A DNA stretch of 64,000 nucleotides from Niallia circulans (GCF_007273535.1 NZ_RIBP01000004.1:248001-312000); one strand, 5' to 3'; positions 1 to 10,655 are shown, counted from the stretch's first letter. Translations and numbers: made by a program. The notes: generated by a model not told the origin, from the sequence alone.

Positions 1-660
1 TGGATCATTAACAATCGAGACAGTGCTGCCGCTTGCAGCTGCAAAACTTTTAGCTAATGAAACAATTTCTTCATTCGGTGCATAGCTAGGCGGTGTTGCA
101 ACAGCTACATCCATTCCAACCTTTGCACATGCTATTAACAGGGAGTGTGCGACATTATTTCCGTCACCGATATAAGCAAGCTTTAAGCCTTTTAATGTAC
201 CTTTCACTTCAAGGATTGTCAGCAAATCAGCCAGTGCTTGGCATGGATGATGAAGGTCTGTCAAACCATTAATAACAGGAATTGTCGCATGTTCTGCTAA
301 TTCCTCAACTGTCTCGTGAGCAAATGTTCTGATCATAATAGCATCAACATATTGTGATAATACTTTCGCAGTATCAGAAACAGGCTCGCCTCTTCCGATT
401 TGTAAATCGCGAGAGCTTAGGAAAAGAGCCTGACCACCGAGCTGAAACATTCCTGTTTCAAAGGATACTCTTGTTCTAGTTGATGATTTCTCAAAAATCA
501 TTCCGAGTGTTTTCCCTTTCAATGGTGCGATTATTTCTCCATTTAAATAAGCGTCCTTCATTTCCTTCGCTTTTTGAACTAACTCTCCAATCGTTTCTGG
601 AGAATATTCAGCAAGAGTTAGCAAATCCTTGCCTTTAAGGTCCACAGATGCTGCTATCAT
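1..660 (-). CDS. argF: Ornithine carbamoyltransferase (partial, C-terminus outside window)
   Basis: Catalyses carbamoyl phosphate + ornithine to citrulline in the cytoplasm, the sixth step of arginine synthesis. The 220 visible residues hold the carbamoyl-phosphate motif STRTR (in [13 protein letters not shown]), the MIRTF segment, and [11 protein letters not shown], all diagnostic of the OTCase/ATCase fold; [11 protein letters not shown] points to ornithine rather than aspartate transcarbamylase. About the last 90-100 residues of a usual 310-320 aa protein lie beyond position 1. Its ATG (658-660) overlaps the carB stop as ATGA, so translation is probably coupled. Last visible gene of the argCJBD-carAB-argF operon; product and carbamoyl-phosphate supply are thus co-expressed. 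Confidence 0.96.
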   Translation of the reverse strand, partial: MIAASVDLKGKDLLTLAEYSPETIGELVQKAKEMKDAYLNGEIIAPLKGKTLGMIFEKSSTRTRVSFETGMFQLGGQALFLSSRDLQIGRGEPVSDTAKVLSQYVDAIMIRTFAHETVEELAEHATIPVINGLTDLHHPCQALADLLTILEVKGTLKGLKLAYIGDGNNVAHSLLIACAKVGMDVAVATPPSYAPNEEIVSLAKSFAAASGSTVSIVNDP

Positions 661-3600
661 ACGGTGCTCACGTCCTTTCTAAACGTTTTATGCCAATCAT
701 TAATGGATTGAACAGTAATGGAATCTGCTTTAAAGGATTCAATAAATGCTTCTAAGCTTTCCTGTTGTGTGAATGTAATAATACGATTTCTTGTTGCTGT
801 TTCACGAAGAAGCTTATCAGCTTTTCCGTTTAATGGATTATAAAAGGCAACTGTTTGTTCTTCAGCCAACAATGCTCCAGCTTCCTCTGCTGCTTTTACT
901 ATAAGACCAGCAGCCTCTGCTTTTTGCTTTATGGAATTGTCAAAGCTGTCAGATTTTATGACAATTTGTTTCGTTTCGACTTTTTTCAAGGTTGGATGGA
1001 ACACCTTCTTTAAGCCTTCTTCAAGTGTATTTGCCAAGGCAATTCCTTCACCAGTTGATCTCATTTCCGGACCAACCTTTGAGTCAAGCCCCTTCAAGGC
1101 ATAATTTGAATAGACTGGGTATTTAATGCAGACAAAATCTATGTCCTCTGTGAAGGTTTTTTCTTCTTCTGACAAATTATATTTCCCAAGCAATATTTTT
1201 GTCGCAATTTGAACTAATGGCACCCCAGTAACCTTGCTGACAATCGGAACCGTTCTGCTCGCTCTTGGATTTACTTCTAATACAAAGACCTTTTCGCCAT
1301 CAATGATATATTGGATGTTCATAAGGCCTTTATAGCCTGTGTTGCCGACAATTTTCTTCGCATATGTCAGCATTTTCGCTTTGACTGAATCAGAAAGGGT
1401 CTGAGCTGGAAGAATAGACAAGCTGTCACCAGAATGTACACCTGTTTTTTCAATATGCTCCATGATTGCTGGAACACAAATATTTTCTCCATCTGCTGCT
1501 AGGTCAAGTTCTGCTTCAAATGCCTCTAAGAATTGATCAACTAGGACTGGATAAGGAATATCCGTCTGCAGGTATGCCTTTAAATCATTATCATTATTAA
1601 TTCTTTCCATCCCTTTGCCGCCGATGACATAGGATGGTCTGATCAGTACTGGGTATGACAATTTATTAACAGAAGCAAGCAAACCTGATTCATCAAAAGC
1701 GATATCTCCTTCAATATGCGGAATTCTTTCTTCATCAAGCATTTGATAGAATAATTCTCTGTCTTCAAGCACATCAATTGTTTGGCTGTTTGTGCCGAGA
1801 ATTTTAACACCATGCTCCTCTAATCCCTTTGCCACATTGATTGCAGTTTGGCCGCCAAGCTGCACAATTGCCTCTTTAATTCCCTCTGAATCTACGACAT
1901 TCATAATATCTTCAATTGTCAGTGGTTCAAAATACAATCTGTCTGCTGTCGCAAAGTCAGTGCTAACTGTTTCCGGATTATTATTTATAATGATTGTTTC
2001 AATATTTTCCTGTTTTAATGCAAATACTCCATGTACAGAACAGTAATCAAATTCAATTCCTTGCCCGATGCGAATCGGTCCGCTTCCTACAACCAGCACT
2101 TTTCTTTTGTTGCTTTCTGTCTGTTCGTTTTCTCCAAAATAAGTGGAGTAGTAGTAATTCGTTTTTGCTTCGAATTCTGCTGCACATGTATCAACCATTT
2201 TGTATACTGGTAAAATGTCCAGAGCTTTACGCTTATTGCGCACATCCAGTTCAGAACAGCTCCAAGCACTTGCCAAAAATTCATCACTAAAGCCTTTTTC
2301 CTTCCAAAGCTGAAGCGATTTTTTCTCTGCTGTTTCAAGCGTAGCTGTGAGTATATCCTTTTCCATCTCAACAAGTCTATTGAAGATCTGGAGGAAGAAT
2401 AAATCGATTTTCGTCAATTGATGAATCGCCTCTGTTGTTTCTCCTCTGCGAAGCAGTTCAATCAGAACAAAAAATCTTTCGTCTGTCTGTTCCTTTGCCT
2501 TTGCGTACAATTGATCTGTACTCAAAGCAGCTATTCCTGGAATACGCAAATCATTGCCTTTGATTTCTAATGAGCGGATTGCTTTTAATAGTGCTCTTTC
2601 TATATTCCGATCAATTCCCATTACTTCCCCTGTTGCCTTCATCTGTGTCCCAAGCTTTCTTGCAACGGTTGGAAACTTGTCAAACGGCCATTTTGGAAAC
2701 TTCACGACCGCATAATCCAGTGCTGGCTCGAAGCTTGCAAATGTATCTCCTGTAACGGGATTAATAATTTCATTCAGTGTATAACCAACCGCTAATTTCG
2801 CTGCCATTCTGGCAATCGGGTAACCAGTCGCCTTTGAGGCAAGTGCTGATGATCTGCTGACCCTTGGATTAACTTCAATTAAATAATACTTCTTGCTGTT
2901 TGGATCTAACGCAAACTGAATATTACAGCCGCCGATAATTCCTAATGCAGAAATAATTTTAATGGAAGCAGAGCGAAGCATTTGATATTCCACATCTGTC
3001 AATGTTTGCGAAGGAGCAACAACAATGCTGTCGCCTGTATGAATACCGACTGGGTCGATGTTTTCCATATTACAAATCGTTATACATGTGTTCATGCTGT
3101 CACGCATTACTTCATACTCTACCTCTTTAAAGCCGGCAATACTTCTTTCCACAAGACACTGGCCAATCGCACTTTCCTTCAGGCCGCCGCTGACAAGCTT
3201 CGTGAATTCCTCCATGTTGTCAGCGATTCCTCCGCCTGTTCCTCCTAATGTATAGGCAGGTCGCACAATGATTGGGAAACCAATTTCGTCAGCAAATTCA
3301 ATCGCTTCATCGACTATATGAACAACTTTGCTTTCAGGCACAGGTTCATTTAATTCATACATAAGCTGACGAAATGCTTCACGGTCCTCTCCCTTTTTAA
3401 TGGACTCAATGGAGCTTCCTAACAATTTCAAATTGTACTTTTCAAGAATCCCCTGTTCACTCAATTGGAAAGCAAGATTTAAACCAGTTTGCCCACCTAA
3501 AGTGGCAAGCAAGCCATCTGGTTTTTCCTTGGCAATAATCATTTCCAACACATCTGGAGTGAGTGGTTCGAAATAAATAGAGTCTGCAAAGGTCTGGTCT

Positions 3601-3767
3601 GTCATTATCGTAGCCGGATTGTTATTGACTAGGATAACCTGATACCCTTCCTCCTTTAACGCCATACATGCTTGTGTACCAGCATAGTCAAATTCTGCCG
3701 CTTGACCAATTACGATTGGTCCTGAACCGATTACTAATATTTTTTTAATACTGTTGTCTTTAGGCAT
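657..3767 (-). CDS. carB: Carbamoyl-phosphate synthase (arginine-specific), large subunit
   Basis: Uses ammonia passed from CarA, bicarbonate and two ATP to make carbamoyl phosphate. About 1036 aa with the internal duplication typical of the family: N-terminal half opening with [20 protein letters not shown] and second half with [20 protein letters not shown], each followed by ATP-grasp motifs ([23 protein letters not shown]), then a C-terminal MGS-like regulatory domain. The length is closer to B. subtilis CarB (arginine) than to the longer pyrimidine enzyme. A longer reading frame begins at 3800, but the ATG at 3765-3767 is preceded by GGGAG at good spacing and gives the family N-terminus [15 protein letters not shown] chose it. 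It overlaps carA by 8 bp and argF by 4 bp. Confidence 0.95.
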   Translation of the reverse strand: MPKDNSIKKILVIGSGPIVIGQAAEFDYAGTQACMALKEEGYQVILVNNNPATIMTDQTFADSIYFEPLTPDVLEMIIAKEKPDGLLATLGGQTGLNLAFQLSEQGILEKYNLKLLGSSIESIKKGEDREAFRQLMYELNEPVPESKVVHIVDEAIEFADEIGFPIIVRPAYTLGGTGGGIADNMEEFTKLVSGGLKESAIGQCLVERSIAGFKEVEYEVMRDSMNTCITICNMENIDPVGIHTGDSIVVAPSQTLTDVEYQMLRSASIKIISALGIIGGCNIQFALDPNSKKYYLIEVNPRVSRSSALASKATGYPIARMAAKLAVGYTLNEIINPVTGDTFASFEPALDYAVVKFPKWPFDKFPTVARKLGTQMKATGEVMGIDRNIERALLKAIRSLEIKGNDLRIPGIAALSTDQLYAKAKEQTDERFFVLIELLRRGETTEAIHQLTKIDLFFLQIFNRLVEMEKDILTATLETAEKKSLQLWKEKGFSDEFLASAWSCSELDVRNKRKALDILPVYKMVDTCAAEFEAKTNYYYSTYFGENEQTESNKRKVLVVGSGPIRIGQGIEFDYCSVHGVFALKQENIETIIINNNPETVSTDFATADRLYFEPLTIEDIMNVVDSEGIKEAIVQLGGQTAINVAKGLEEHGVKILGTNSQTIDVLEDRELFYQMLDEERIPHIEGDIAFDESGLLASVNKLSYPVLIRPSYVIGGKGMERINNDNDLKAYLQTDIPYPVLVDQFLEAFEAELDLAADGENICVPAIMEHIEKTGVHSGDSLSILPAQTLSDSVKAKMLTYAKKIVGNTGYKGLMNIQYIIDGEKVFVLEVNPRASRTVPIVSKVTGVPLVQIATKILLGKYNLSEEEKTFTEDIDFVCIKYPVYSNYALKGLDSKVGPEMRSTGEGIALANTLEEGLKKVFHPTLKKVETKQIVIKSDSFDNSIKQKAEAAGLIVKAAEEAGALLAEEQTVAFYNPLNGKADKLLRETATRNRIITFTQQESLEAFIESFKADSITVQSINDWHKTFRKDVSTV

Positions 3768-4839
3768 ATGCAAAAACTCTCCCACTGTTAGCTTTAACAT
3801 TTTCTATAAATTCATCAAATATATACTGTCCTTCTGATGGTCCAGGATTTGCTTCTGGATGGAATTGTACTGTTTGCAAAGGATATACATTATGTGTTAA
3901 CCCTTCAACTGAATTATCATGAAGGTTGAAAAATCTCGCTTCACAGCCAGTATTTGCAAGGCTTTCTTCTTCTACAACATAGCTGTGATTTTGTGATGAC
4001 ATGATTACTTTGTTGTTATACTTATCAATTACTGGATGATTTGCTCCTCGATGTCCAAACGAAAGCTTTGTCGTGTCACCGCCGAGTGCAAGTGCTGCAA
4101 GCTGATGGCCAAGACAAATTCCTAATGTCGGATAATGCTGGATGATCAGCTTAACTGTTGGCAGTACATCTGTCAGCTCCTTAGGATCCCCTGGTCCATT
4201 TGACAGCAAGATTCCATGTGGCTTTAGACCTTTTACTTCTTCAAATGTTGTGTTGTACGGGACAACGGTAACTTTGCAGCCTCTTTCGACAAGTGCATCA
4301 AGCATGCTTTCCTTTTTTCCGAAATCCATTAACACGATATGATATTTACCGTCACCATAGGATTGATGTATCTTCTCTGACACCTTTGGCACCTTCGCAT
4401 CCTTAACTAATTTGAAGCCTTCTGCAGTTACTTCTTCATCAGTAGATAAGATAGCTGGCATAGAGCCTTCCTGGCGAATATTTTTAACGATTGATCTTGT
4501 ATCAACATGGCTCAACAAAGGGATGTTCCATTTTTCCAGATATTCAGCAAGAGAATATTGGGACTGATAATGGTGTGCCTGCATATTTGCTTCATAGACG
4601 ATGACGCCTTTAACATGCGGCTTTTTGCTTTCAAAATCTTCTTTGTTGATTCCATAGTTCCCAATAAGGGGATACGTAAAGACAATGATTTGATCTTTAT
4701 AGGAGGGATCTGTTAAAACCTCCTGATATCCTGTCATTCCTGTAAAAAAGACTATTTCTCCACAAAGGGTTTCACTTGTCTTTGTAGCAAATTCGCCTTG
4801 ATATTTCTTTCCATTGCTTAAATGTAAATATCCTTCCAT
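3760..4839 (-). CDS. carA: Carbamoyl-phosphate synthase (arginine-specific), small glutaminase subunit
   Basis: Hydrolyses glutamine and channels ammonia to CarB. 359 aa: N-terminal CarA domain (residues 1-150, MEGYLHLSNGKKYQGEF start) and a C-terminal class I glutamine amidotransferase with the nucleophile Cys242 in GICLGHQLA and the His327/Glu329 pair in QFHPEA. The start at 4839 is preceded by GAGGTG; the frame extends eight codons upstream without a better ribosome binding site. It lies in the arginine operon between argD and carB, so it is the arginine copy rather than the pyrimidine (pyrAA) copy. The 79-bp gap to argD is AT-rich; I could not define a separate promoter there. Confidence 0.95.
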   Translation of the reverse strand: MEGYLHLSNGKKYQGEFATKTSETLCGEIVFFTGMTGYQEVLTDPSYKDQIIVFTYPLIGNYGINKEDFESKKPHVKGVIVYEANMQAHHYQSQYSLAEYLEKWNIPLLSHVDTRSIVKNIRQEGSMPAILSTDEEVTAEGFKLVKDAKVPKVSEKIHQSYGDGKYHIVLMDFGKKESMLDALVERGCKVTVVPYNTTFEEVKGLKPHGILLSNGPGDPKELTDVLPTVKLIIQHYPTLGICLGHQLAALALGGDTTKLSFGHRGANHPVIDKYNNKVIMSSQNHSYVVEEESLANTGCEARFFNLHDNSVEGLTHNVYPLQTVQFHPEANPGPSEGQYIFDEFIENVKANSGRVFAYA

Positions 4840-4918
4840 CTTTAGCACACCTCGATAATCCATGTATATTTATTATAAATTTCTTATAATTATACATTAG
4901 AATGTAAAAAAATACAGC

Positions 4919-6076
4919 TTATATTGCAATATTACTGTAAATATTCAATTTATTTTCTATTATAGATACAGCCTCTTTTAATTGATCTGTTGTTATATTT
5001 AAGCTTGGCAGCAATCGTATTACCTTGTCACCTGCATTCAGGACAATTAACCCAGCTTCTCTTAATTCAGCAAGGATATTTCCAACTGGTAGCTCAAGCT
5101 CTATCCCAATAATAAGTCCCAATCCACGGACTTCCTTCACCGCTGTGTTTGCTTTCAGTTTTTCTTGCAACAGGCTGATTAAGAACTCACTTTTTTTGCC
5201 AACTTCGTCTAGGAAGCTCTCTTCAAAAATAATCTCCATCGTTTTACAAGCAGCTGCCATCGCAAGTGGATTACCGCCAAATGTAGTTCCATGACTGCCA
5301 GGCCCGAAAAACTCAACCAATTCCTTCTTTGCAGCAATCGCTCCAACCGGAATGCCATTTGCTAACCCTTTAGCTGATGTTATAATATCTGGATTTAAGG
5401 AGAAATGCTGAAAGGCGAATGGTTTGCCTGTTCTGCCAATACCAGTTTGAATCTCATCAATTATCAATAGCGCTCCTACACTCTTGCATAAAGCCTCTGT
5501 CTCTTTCAAAAACTCTTCTTTAGCAATATGGATGCCGCCTTCGCCTTGCACGATTTCAAGCATGACTGCTGCCACATCTTCTGTCAGTTCTTTTTTTAAT
5601 GCTTCTATATCATTAAACGGCACATTTACAAATGTTTCGAGCATTGGACCGAAGCCTTGCTTAATTTTATCTTGACCTGTTGCAGACATTGCTGCGAAGG
5701 TTCTGCCATGAAATGACTGCATGAAAGTGATAATTTTTGTTTTGCCTGTTGCTTTTCTTGCAAGCTTGATAGCTCCTTCATTTGCCTCTGCACCACTGTT
5801 AGCAAAAAATACTGCTTCCATGCCGCTTGCAGTTGCTAAAGCTTCTGCTGCTTTTTCCTGTATCGCTGTTGGAAATAGATTAGAAACATGCCAAAACTTA
5901 TCAAGTTGTGCTTCAACTGCTGCCTTAACCTCGTCGTGACAATGACCAAGATTGCAAACACCAATTCCTGCTGTAAGATCTAAATATTTTTTTCCTTCTG
6001 TACTGAACATATAGCTTCCTTTGGCTGATGCTGGCTCAATCTCCCATTTGGAGTATGTCGGAAATAAATGACTCAT
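4919..6076 (-). CDS. argD: Acetylornithine aminotransferase
   Basis: PLP-dependent class III aminotransferase converting N-acetylglutamate semialdehyde to N-acetylornithine with glutamate as amino donor. 385 aa, full length. Visible motifs: FANSGAEANEGAIKLARK (PLP-phosphate contacts), the Asp in LLIIDEIQTGIGRTGK and the Schiff-base lysine, about Lys236, in ITSAKGLANGIP. The start ATG overlaps the argB stop (6073-6075) by a few bases, as expected of a coupled operon gene. Ornithine aminotransferase (rocD) and GABA aminotransferase share the fold, but the argCJB-D-carAB context settles the role. Confidence 0.95.
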   Translation of the reverse strand: MSHLFPTYSKWEIEPASAKGSYMFSTEGKKYLDLTAGIGVCNLGHCHDEVKAAVEAQLDKFWHVSNLFPTAIQEKAAEALATASGMEAVFFANSGAEANEGAIKLARKATGKTKIITFMQSFHGRTFAAMSATGQDKIKQGFGPMLETFVNVPFNDIEALKKELTEDVAAVMLEIVQGEGGIHIAKEEFLKETEALCKSVGALLIIDEIQTGIGRTGKPFAFQHFSLNPDIITSAKGLANGIPVGAIAAKKELVEFFGPGSHGTTFGGNPLAMAAACKTMEIIFEESFLDEVGKKSEFLISLLQEKLKANTAVKEVRGLGLIIGIELELPVGNILAELREAGLIVLNAGDKVIRLLPSLNITTDQLKEAVSIIENKLNIYSNIAI

Positions 6077-6846
6077 TTACATAACCTCTCATTCGCTACA
6101 ATTTTTGTTCCATTCCAAATTTCAGCTGAATAAAATTCCTTTTTGCCTGATACGATCATGGCACTGTTCAATCCACTATCGATAGCTGCAAGTGCTGAGG
6201 TTACTTTCGGTACCATACCACCAGTAATCTGCCCTTCCTCTATATACTGCAGCACTTCCTCTTTTCCTATAAGACTCGCAACCTCACCGTCTATCATAAT
6301 GCCATCAACATCTGTTACAAATAGGCATTGTTCAACCTTTAAACTTTTTGCAACAGCTGATGCTGCATAATCTGCATTTATATTTAGCTTAATGCCATCT
6401 TCTGTTATTCCCAGCGGAGTTAACACAGGAATATAACCTTCCTCTAATAAGCGAATGATAAGCTTACTATTAACTTCCTCTACCCTGCCGACATACCCAA
6501 GGTTTTCTTCATCAATGATACTTGCCTGCAAGCAGTTATCATCTGTTCCGTTAATTCCAACTGCATAAAGGTCATTTTTCCTTAATAAATCAACTAGCTT
6601 CCTGTTTGTTTTGCCTGACAAAACCATCTCGACGACGGCAAGTGCTTCTTCCGTCGTTTTTCGTAACCCGTTGTGAAACTCTGCCTTTACGGATAATAAA
6701 TTAAGCATTTCATTTATATCAGGTCCGCCCCCGTGAACAAAAATTACCTGGAAGCCGTCGTGCTGCAGTTTTTTTATACTGGAAAAGAACCCTTCGGAAA
6801 GCTGGTTAAGCACACTTCCCCCACATTTTATAAGTATTGTCTTCAT
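6073..6846 (-). CDS. argB: Acetylglutamate kinase
   Basis: Phosphorylates N-acetylglutamate, the second step of arginine synthesis. 257 aa amino-acid-kinase fold: IKCGGSVL at the N-terminus (phosphate-binding Lys), the VHGGGPDIN loop (residues about 37-46), NINADYAASAVAKSL, FVTDVDGIM and GGMVPKV near the C-terminus. The protein is the short form with no long N-terminal helix, which in other bacteria is linked to arginine feedback inhibition; that fits a Bacillus-type enzyme in the cyclic (ArgJ-using) pathway. The gap to argJ is 15 bp, and it overlaps argD. Confidence 0.95.
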   Translation of the reverse strand: MKTILIKCGGSVLNQLSEGFFSSIKKLQHDGFQVIFVHGGGPDINEMLNLLSVKAEFHNGLRKTTEEALAVVEMVLSGKTNRKLVDLLRKNDLYAVGINGTDDNCLQASIIDEENLGYVGRVEEVNSKLIIRLLEEGYIPVLTPLGITEDGIKLNINADYAASAVAKSLKVEQCLFVTDVDGIMIDGEVASLIGKEEVLQYIEEGQITGGMVPKVTSALAAIDSGLNSAMIVSGKKEFYSAEIWNGTKIVANERLCK

Positions 6847-6861
6847 TCTCTTAAGACACCC

Positions 6862-8103
6862 CTATGTTCTATAGCTTGCATTGATTTTTACATAATCATA
6901 GGACAAATCGCAGCCCCATGCTGTTCCACTCTCGTTGCCGTTATGCAAATCAACATGAACTTGGATATAATCTTTATTTAAATATGCAATTGCGTCATCT
7001 TCTGAAAATACTTGTGGTTCACTGTTTTTCAACATCGTGATCGGACCGATTGCAATATCAACAGACCCTGGATTCACATTTGTATTTGTTTGCCCGATTG
7101 CGGTAATGATTCTTCCCCAGTTAGCATCTGAGCCGTACATAGCTGTTTTCACAAGATTAGAACCGACAATCTGTTTTGAAATGATTCTTGCTTCTTCCTC
7201 TGTTTTACAGCCCTTCACATTCACTTCAATTAGTTTCGTAGCTCCTTCACCATCTTTGGCAATTTGCTTTGCAAGACTCTCACATGCCACAGACAGCAAT
7301 TCTACAAAAACAGGATAGTCGGGATGCTCTAATGTTAGCTCTTCATTTTCAGCATAACCGTTAGCTAAAACAAGGACTGTATCATTTGTAGAAGTATCTC
7401 CGTCAACAGTTATCTGGTTGAAGGATGTTGGAATAACTGTGCTTAAAGCCTTTTGCAAAACATCTGATGAAATATTCGCATCTGTTGTCAGAAAGCCGAG
7501 CATTGTTGCCATATTCGGATGGATCATGCCAGATCCCTTTGCAGCACCGCCAATGGTAACTGTCTTTCCTCCGATTTCAGCAGTGAAGCAGCATTTTTTC
7601 ATCACTAGATCTGTCGTTAAAATAGCCTCTTGAAAACTGTCTGCATCTGTCTTTTCATTACCAAAAACAAGCTGATTGATTCCTGCTTCAATCTTATCCA
7701 TTTTCAGGAACTCTCCAATTACTCCTGTTGAGGAAACAGCTATATATTCCTGTTTTGTTTCAAGATGTTCAGCCAGTAATTTTCTCATTTGATAAGCGTC
7801 CTGTAAGCCTTGTTCTCCCGTACAGGCATTTGCACATGCACTGTTAACAACGACTGCTTGGATGAGATTTTCTGCCTTAATGGAAGCCTGTGTCACCTTA
7901 AGCGGTGCAGCTTGGAAATGACTCATTGTGTAAACTGCTGCACAGCTTGCAGGCACCTCACTAACAATTGCACCTAAATCCTTTTTATTGTAGCGCAGTC
8001 CTGCGTGTAAGCCTGCTGCCTTAAAACCTGCTGGTGAAACAATGCTGCCATCTGGAACTTCTTTTATTTGAGAGGTTTGCTCCCCTTTTGATACAACCTG
8101 CAT
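6862..8103 (-). CDS. argJ: Bifunctional glutamate N-acetyltransferase / ornithine acetyltransferase
   Basis: Recycles the acetyl group from N-acetylornithine to glutamate, and in the bifunctional form also acetylates glutamate with acetyl-CoA. 413 aa. The self-cleavage site is plain: GMIHPNMATMLGF, with cleavage before Thr200, which becomes the N-terminal nucleophile of the beta chain. STGVIG and KGSGMI oxyanion-region motifs are also present. No argA or argE is seen near; ArgJ replaces both in the cyclic pathway. It lies 12 bp downstream of argC. Whether it is mono- or bifunctional cannot be told from sequence alone; Bacillus enzymes are usually bifunctional. Confidence 0.95.
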   Translation of the reverse strand: MQVVSKGEQTSQIKEVPDGSIVSPAGFKAAGLHAGLRYNKKDLGAIVSEVPASCAAVYTMSHFQAAPLKVTQASIKAENLIQAVVVNSACANACTGEQGLQDAYQMRKLLAEHLETKQEYIAVSSTGVIGEFLKMDKIEAGINQLVFGNEKTDADSFQEAILTTDLVMKKCCFTAEIGGKTVTIGGAAKGSGMIHPNMATMLGFLTTDANISSDVLQKALSTVIPTSFNQITVDGDTSTNDTVLVLANGYAENEELTLEHPDYPVFVELLSVACESLAKQIAKDGEGATKLIEVNVKGCKTEEEARIISKQIVGSNLVKTAMYGSDANWGRIITAIGQTNTNVNPGSVDIAIGPITMLKNSEPQVFSEDDAIAYLNKDYIQVHVDLHNGNESGTAWGCDLSYDYVKINASYRT

Positions 8104-8115
8104 GAATACTCCTCC

Positions 8116-9150
8116 TTATGGATACATAGGCACAAAATTCAAGCCTGTACATTCGTCGATGCCAAACATAATATTCGCGTTTTGTACTGCTTGCCCTGCG
8201 GCCCCTTTCATTAAATTATCAATAGTTGCTATAATTGTGAGTCTTCCTGTTCTTTCGTCGAGCTGTAAGCCGATATCGCAATAATTGGAGCCGTTAACCT
8301 CCTTAATGGAAGGAAAATTGCCGATTGGTCTTACACGGACAAAAGGTTTGTCTTTATATGCATCCATAAACAGCGCGTGAACCTGCTCTATCGTGCTTTC
8401 CTTTTGTAAGGAAGCATAGATTGTCGCCATGATGCCTCTGTTAACAGGAAGCAAGTGGGTTGAAAACGTAACAGGTCCTATCGAAGCATTCCAGTCTGTT
8501 AACTGTTGTTCAATTTCTGGTGTGTGCTGATGCTCATTTACTTTATAGATTTTAAGATTTTCATTCATTTCAGCAAGCATTGTTCCCCTTGAAGGTGTTC
8601 TGCCTGCACCAGAGATGCCTGACTTCGCATCGACGATGATACTATCCGGCTTAACAAGATCTTCTTTAATAACAGGAGCTAAGCCAAGCAATGTTGCTGT
8701 CGGATAACAGCCTGGATTTGATAACCAGTCTGCGGTTTTAATATTTTCCTTATTCCATTCCGAAAGACCGTAAACAAACTTGTTAACTACCTCTTGCGAA
8801 GCAGGCAGTTTTTTATACCATGTTTGATAATCATCCAAGTTACGGAGGCGCATATCCCCTGATAAATCAACGATCTTTATTCGTTTATCAGCAAACTCAC
8901 TTATTAGCTTGCTTGATACACCAGATGGAGTAGCAAAAAAGACAATATCACAATTTGCTGCAATAGCCTCAGAATCTACCTTTTCTAATTTATTTTCGAC
9001 AATACTATATAGATGAGGATATTCATTCCATACAGGAACTTCATCTCTTGTTGTATGGACAGAGTGAATAAAAAATTCAGGGTGATTTGCTAAAATCCTC
9101 ATTAATTCAGCTCCGCCGTAGCCAGTTGTTCCAATAATTGCAGCTTTCAT
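8116..9150 (-). CDS. argC: N-acetyl-gamma-glutamyl-phosphate reductase
   Basis: NADPH-dependent reductase making N-acetylglutamate semialdehyde. 344 aa: Rossmann motif IIGTTGYGGAELMRIL at the N-terminus, catalytic Cys148 in SNPGCYPTA, then SGISGAGRTP and the HQHTPEIE loop of the active site. Two ATGs stand side by side; the second (9148-9150) sits at better spacing from the AGGAGG and gives MKAAIIG, so I use it. It is the first gene of the arginine operon, with a good sigma-A promoter about 75-100 bp upstream. Confidence 0.95.
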   Translation of the reverse strand: MKAAIIGTTGYGGAELMRILANHPEFFIHSVHTTRDEVPVWNEYPHLYSIVENKLEKVDSEAIAANCDIVFFATPSGVSSKLISEFADKRIKIVDLSGDMRLRNLDDYQTWYKKLPASQEVVNKFVYGLSEWNKENIKTADWLSNPGCYPTATLLGLAPVIKEDLVKPDSIIVDAKSGISGAGRTPSRGTMLAEMNENLKIYKVNEHQHTPEIEQQLTDWNASIGPVTFSTHLLPVNRGIMATIYASLQKESTIEQVHALFMDAYKDKPFVRVRPIGNFPSIKEVNGSNYCDIGLQLDERTGRLTIIATIDNLMKGAAGQAVQNANIMFGIDECTGLNFVPMYP

Positions 9151-9185
9151 CATTTCCTCCTTCTACAAGAAATTCTGTATATTTA

Positions 9186-9218
9186 ATCATTTTTATTTAT
9201 AAATATTAATATTCGATT
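9186..9218 (-). promoter_or_regulatory. Possible ArgR/AhrC (ARG box) region
   Basis: Just downstream of the -10 lies an A/T-only stretch containing CGAATATTAATATTTATA and ATAAATAAAAATGATTA on the minus strand, which resemble the 18-bp ARG-box pattern (TGAAT-4-ATTCA) imperfectly. Position over the start of transcription fits repression by the arginine repressor. Weak match in an AT-rich region, so tentative. Confidence 0.35.
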
Positions 9219-9223
9219 CTCTT

Positions 9224-9252
9224 ATTATAAAAACTTAGCATTATAAAAGCAA
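9224..9252 (-). promoter_or_regulatory. Probable sigma-A promoter of the arginine operon
   Basis: Reading the minus strand, TTGCTT (9247-9252) and TATAAT (9224-9229) are separated by exactly 17 bp. It is the only good promoter in the argC-moeA gap and drives argC onward, with a leader of about 65-70 nt. Confidence 0.7.
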
Positions 9253-9335
9253 CCGTTTTTCAAAAAAGAATTAATTTTCTATTTTCTTTACTAATGATAT
9301 GTATTAACGTGTTGTCTTGCCCACTTTTTTTGCAG

Positions 9336-9373
9336 ATAAAAAAAACACCTCTTCCTCTGCGGAACAGGTGTTT
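9336..9373 (-). terminator. Rho-independent terminator of moaA-moeA
   Basis: On the minus strand AAACACCT ... AGGTGTTT forms an 8-bp stem followed by TTTTTTTT, 11 bp after the moeA stop. It separates the molybdenum-cofactor genes from the arg promoter. Confidence 0.85.
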
Positions 9374-9383
9374 CACTTCCTAT

Positions 9384-10640
9384 TTAATATGTGTTAGCAC
9401 TATCGTCAAGCAGGATTACTTGAACGCGCTCACTCTTTTTAAATCCATTAATGCCTCCTGGAAGGATTGTTAAGGCATTGGCGTTAGCAATACTGCTGAC
9501 GATACTTGATTTATCGGTGCCGCTTGGTCCTGTATAAAGGACACCTTCTTTAAGGACAGCACGGCTTCTAATGAATCTGGTGAACGCATTTGCTGTTGGG
9601 AAATCCTCTGTTAGAATGGCTGAAGCTATCGTTAAATGTGGCTTTTCTGAGAACAACATCGTTCTGATGATTGGTCTTGTATAAAGCTCAAACCCGACAA
9701 AGCATGCTGACGGGTTTCCCGACAGCCCAAATAACAGCTTTCCAGCTAATACAGCGACTGTTGTTACACTTCCTGGACGCATCGCAATCTTGTTAAATAA
9801 AACTTCAGCCCCCAATTTCCGGTAAATATCTGGCAGAAGGTCATAATCTCCAACTGAAACTCCGCCCGTAGTCACCAAAATATCCACGGTTTCCAATGCT
9901 TTTTTCATAGCTTGATAGCTTTCATCCAGTACGTCTGCAAGCTTGCCGAAATAAACTGCTTCTGCTCCAGCTTGCTTTATTTGAGCCATTACCATATAGG
10001 CATTACTATTTCTAATTTTGCCTTCCTCTAGTTCCTCATGTACCTCCAGTAATTCACTTCCTGTCGCAAACACCCCAATTATCGGCTTTTTTGCAACTGG
10101 AACTTGTTCATAGCCAAATGTTGCAAGCAATGCTACAATTCCGGGGTTTATTTTTGTCCCCTTCTTAACAAGAACAGCACCTGCTTGTACATCCTCTCCT
10201 TTAAAGGAAAGGTTTTCTCCTTTGAATACCGGCTTGCTAATAGAAATATGTTTGTCTGCACGTTCTGATGTTTCCGTTACATCCTCGAGCATTACAACTG
10301 CATCACAGTCTGGCGGCAGCATTGCTCCTGTCATAATTCGAACAGCTTCCAACCTGCCAACGCTTTTCTTGCAAACATAGCCTGCACCTATTTCGTCAAT
10401 CACTTTTAAACGGAGCGGTTTTTCTTTCGTACAGTCAGCCAATTCCTCTGATTTTACTGCATATCCATCATATGCAGACCTGTCAAACCTTGGAACATCA
10501 TGGTCTGCTTTCAAATCTTCACTTAAGAAACGATCACAGCTGTCAAAGATTGAGACGAATTCCTGCTGTCCTTCCAGCTTATGCTCCATTACTTTCTGTA
10601 CTGCATCTGCCACCGCCAGCGGTGTTCTTCTTTCAACCAT
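9384..10640 (-). CDS. moeA: Molybdopterin molybdotransferase MoeA
   Basis: Inserts molybdate into adenylated molybdopterin, the last step of Mo-cofactor synthesis. 418 aa with the family landmarks in order: RTPLAVADAV N-terminus, DVPRFDRSAYDGYAV, IMTGAMLPPDCDAVVMLED, GENLSFKGEDVQAG, ATGSELLE, the MoCF domain TTGGVSVGDYD and GLSGNPSACFVGFE, and a beta-barrel C-terminal domain. It follows moaA with a 15-bp gap and ends at a strong terminator, so moaA-moeA is a two-gene operon. No other Mo-cofactor genes or molybdoenzyme lie in the window; the others must be elsewhere. Confidence 0.95.
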   Translation of the reverse strand: MVERRTPLAVADAVQKVMEHKLEGQQEFVSIFDSCDRFLSEDLKADHDVPRFDRSAYDGYAVKSEELADCTKEKPLRLKVIDEIGAGYVCKKSVGRLEAVRIMTGAMLPPDCDAVVMLEDVTETSERADKHISISKPVFKGENLSFKGEDVQAGAVLVKKGTKINPGIVALLATFGYEQVPVAKKPIIGVFATGSELLEVHEELEEGKIRNSNAYMVMAQIKQAGAEAVYFGKLADVLDESYQAMKKALETVDILVTTGGVSVGDYDLLPDIYRKLGAEVLFNKIAMRPGSVTTVAVLAGKLLFGLSGNPSACFVGFELYTRPIIRTMLFSEKPHLTIASAILTEDFPTANAFTRFIRSRAVLKEGVLYTGPSGTDKSSIVSSIANANALTILPGGINGFKKSERVQVILLDDSANTY

Positions 10641-10655
10641 TACAACCCCTCTTCT

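Noticed and set aside
4864..4918. Separate promoter between argD and carA
   Set aside because: TATAAT-like strings are present, but none has a -35 at acceptable spacing; the gap is simply AT-rich.
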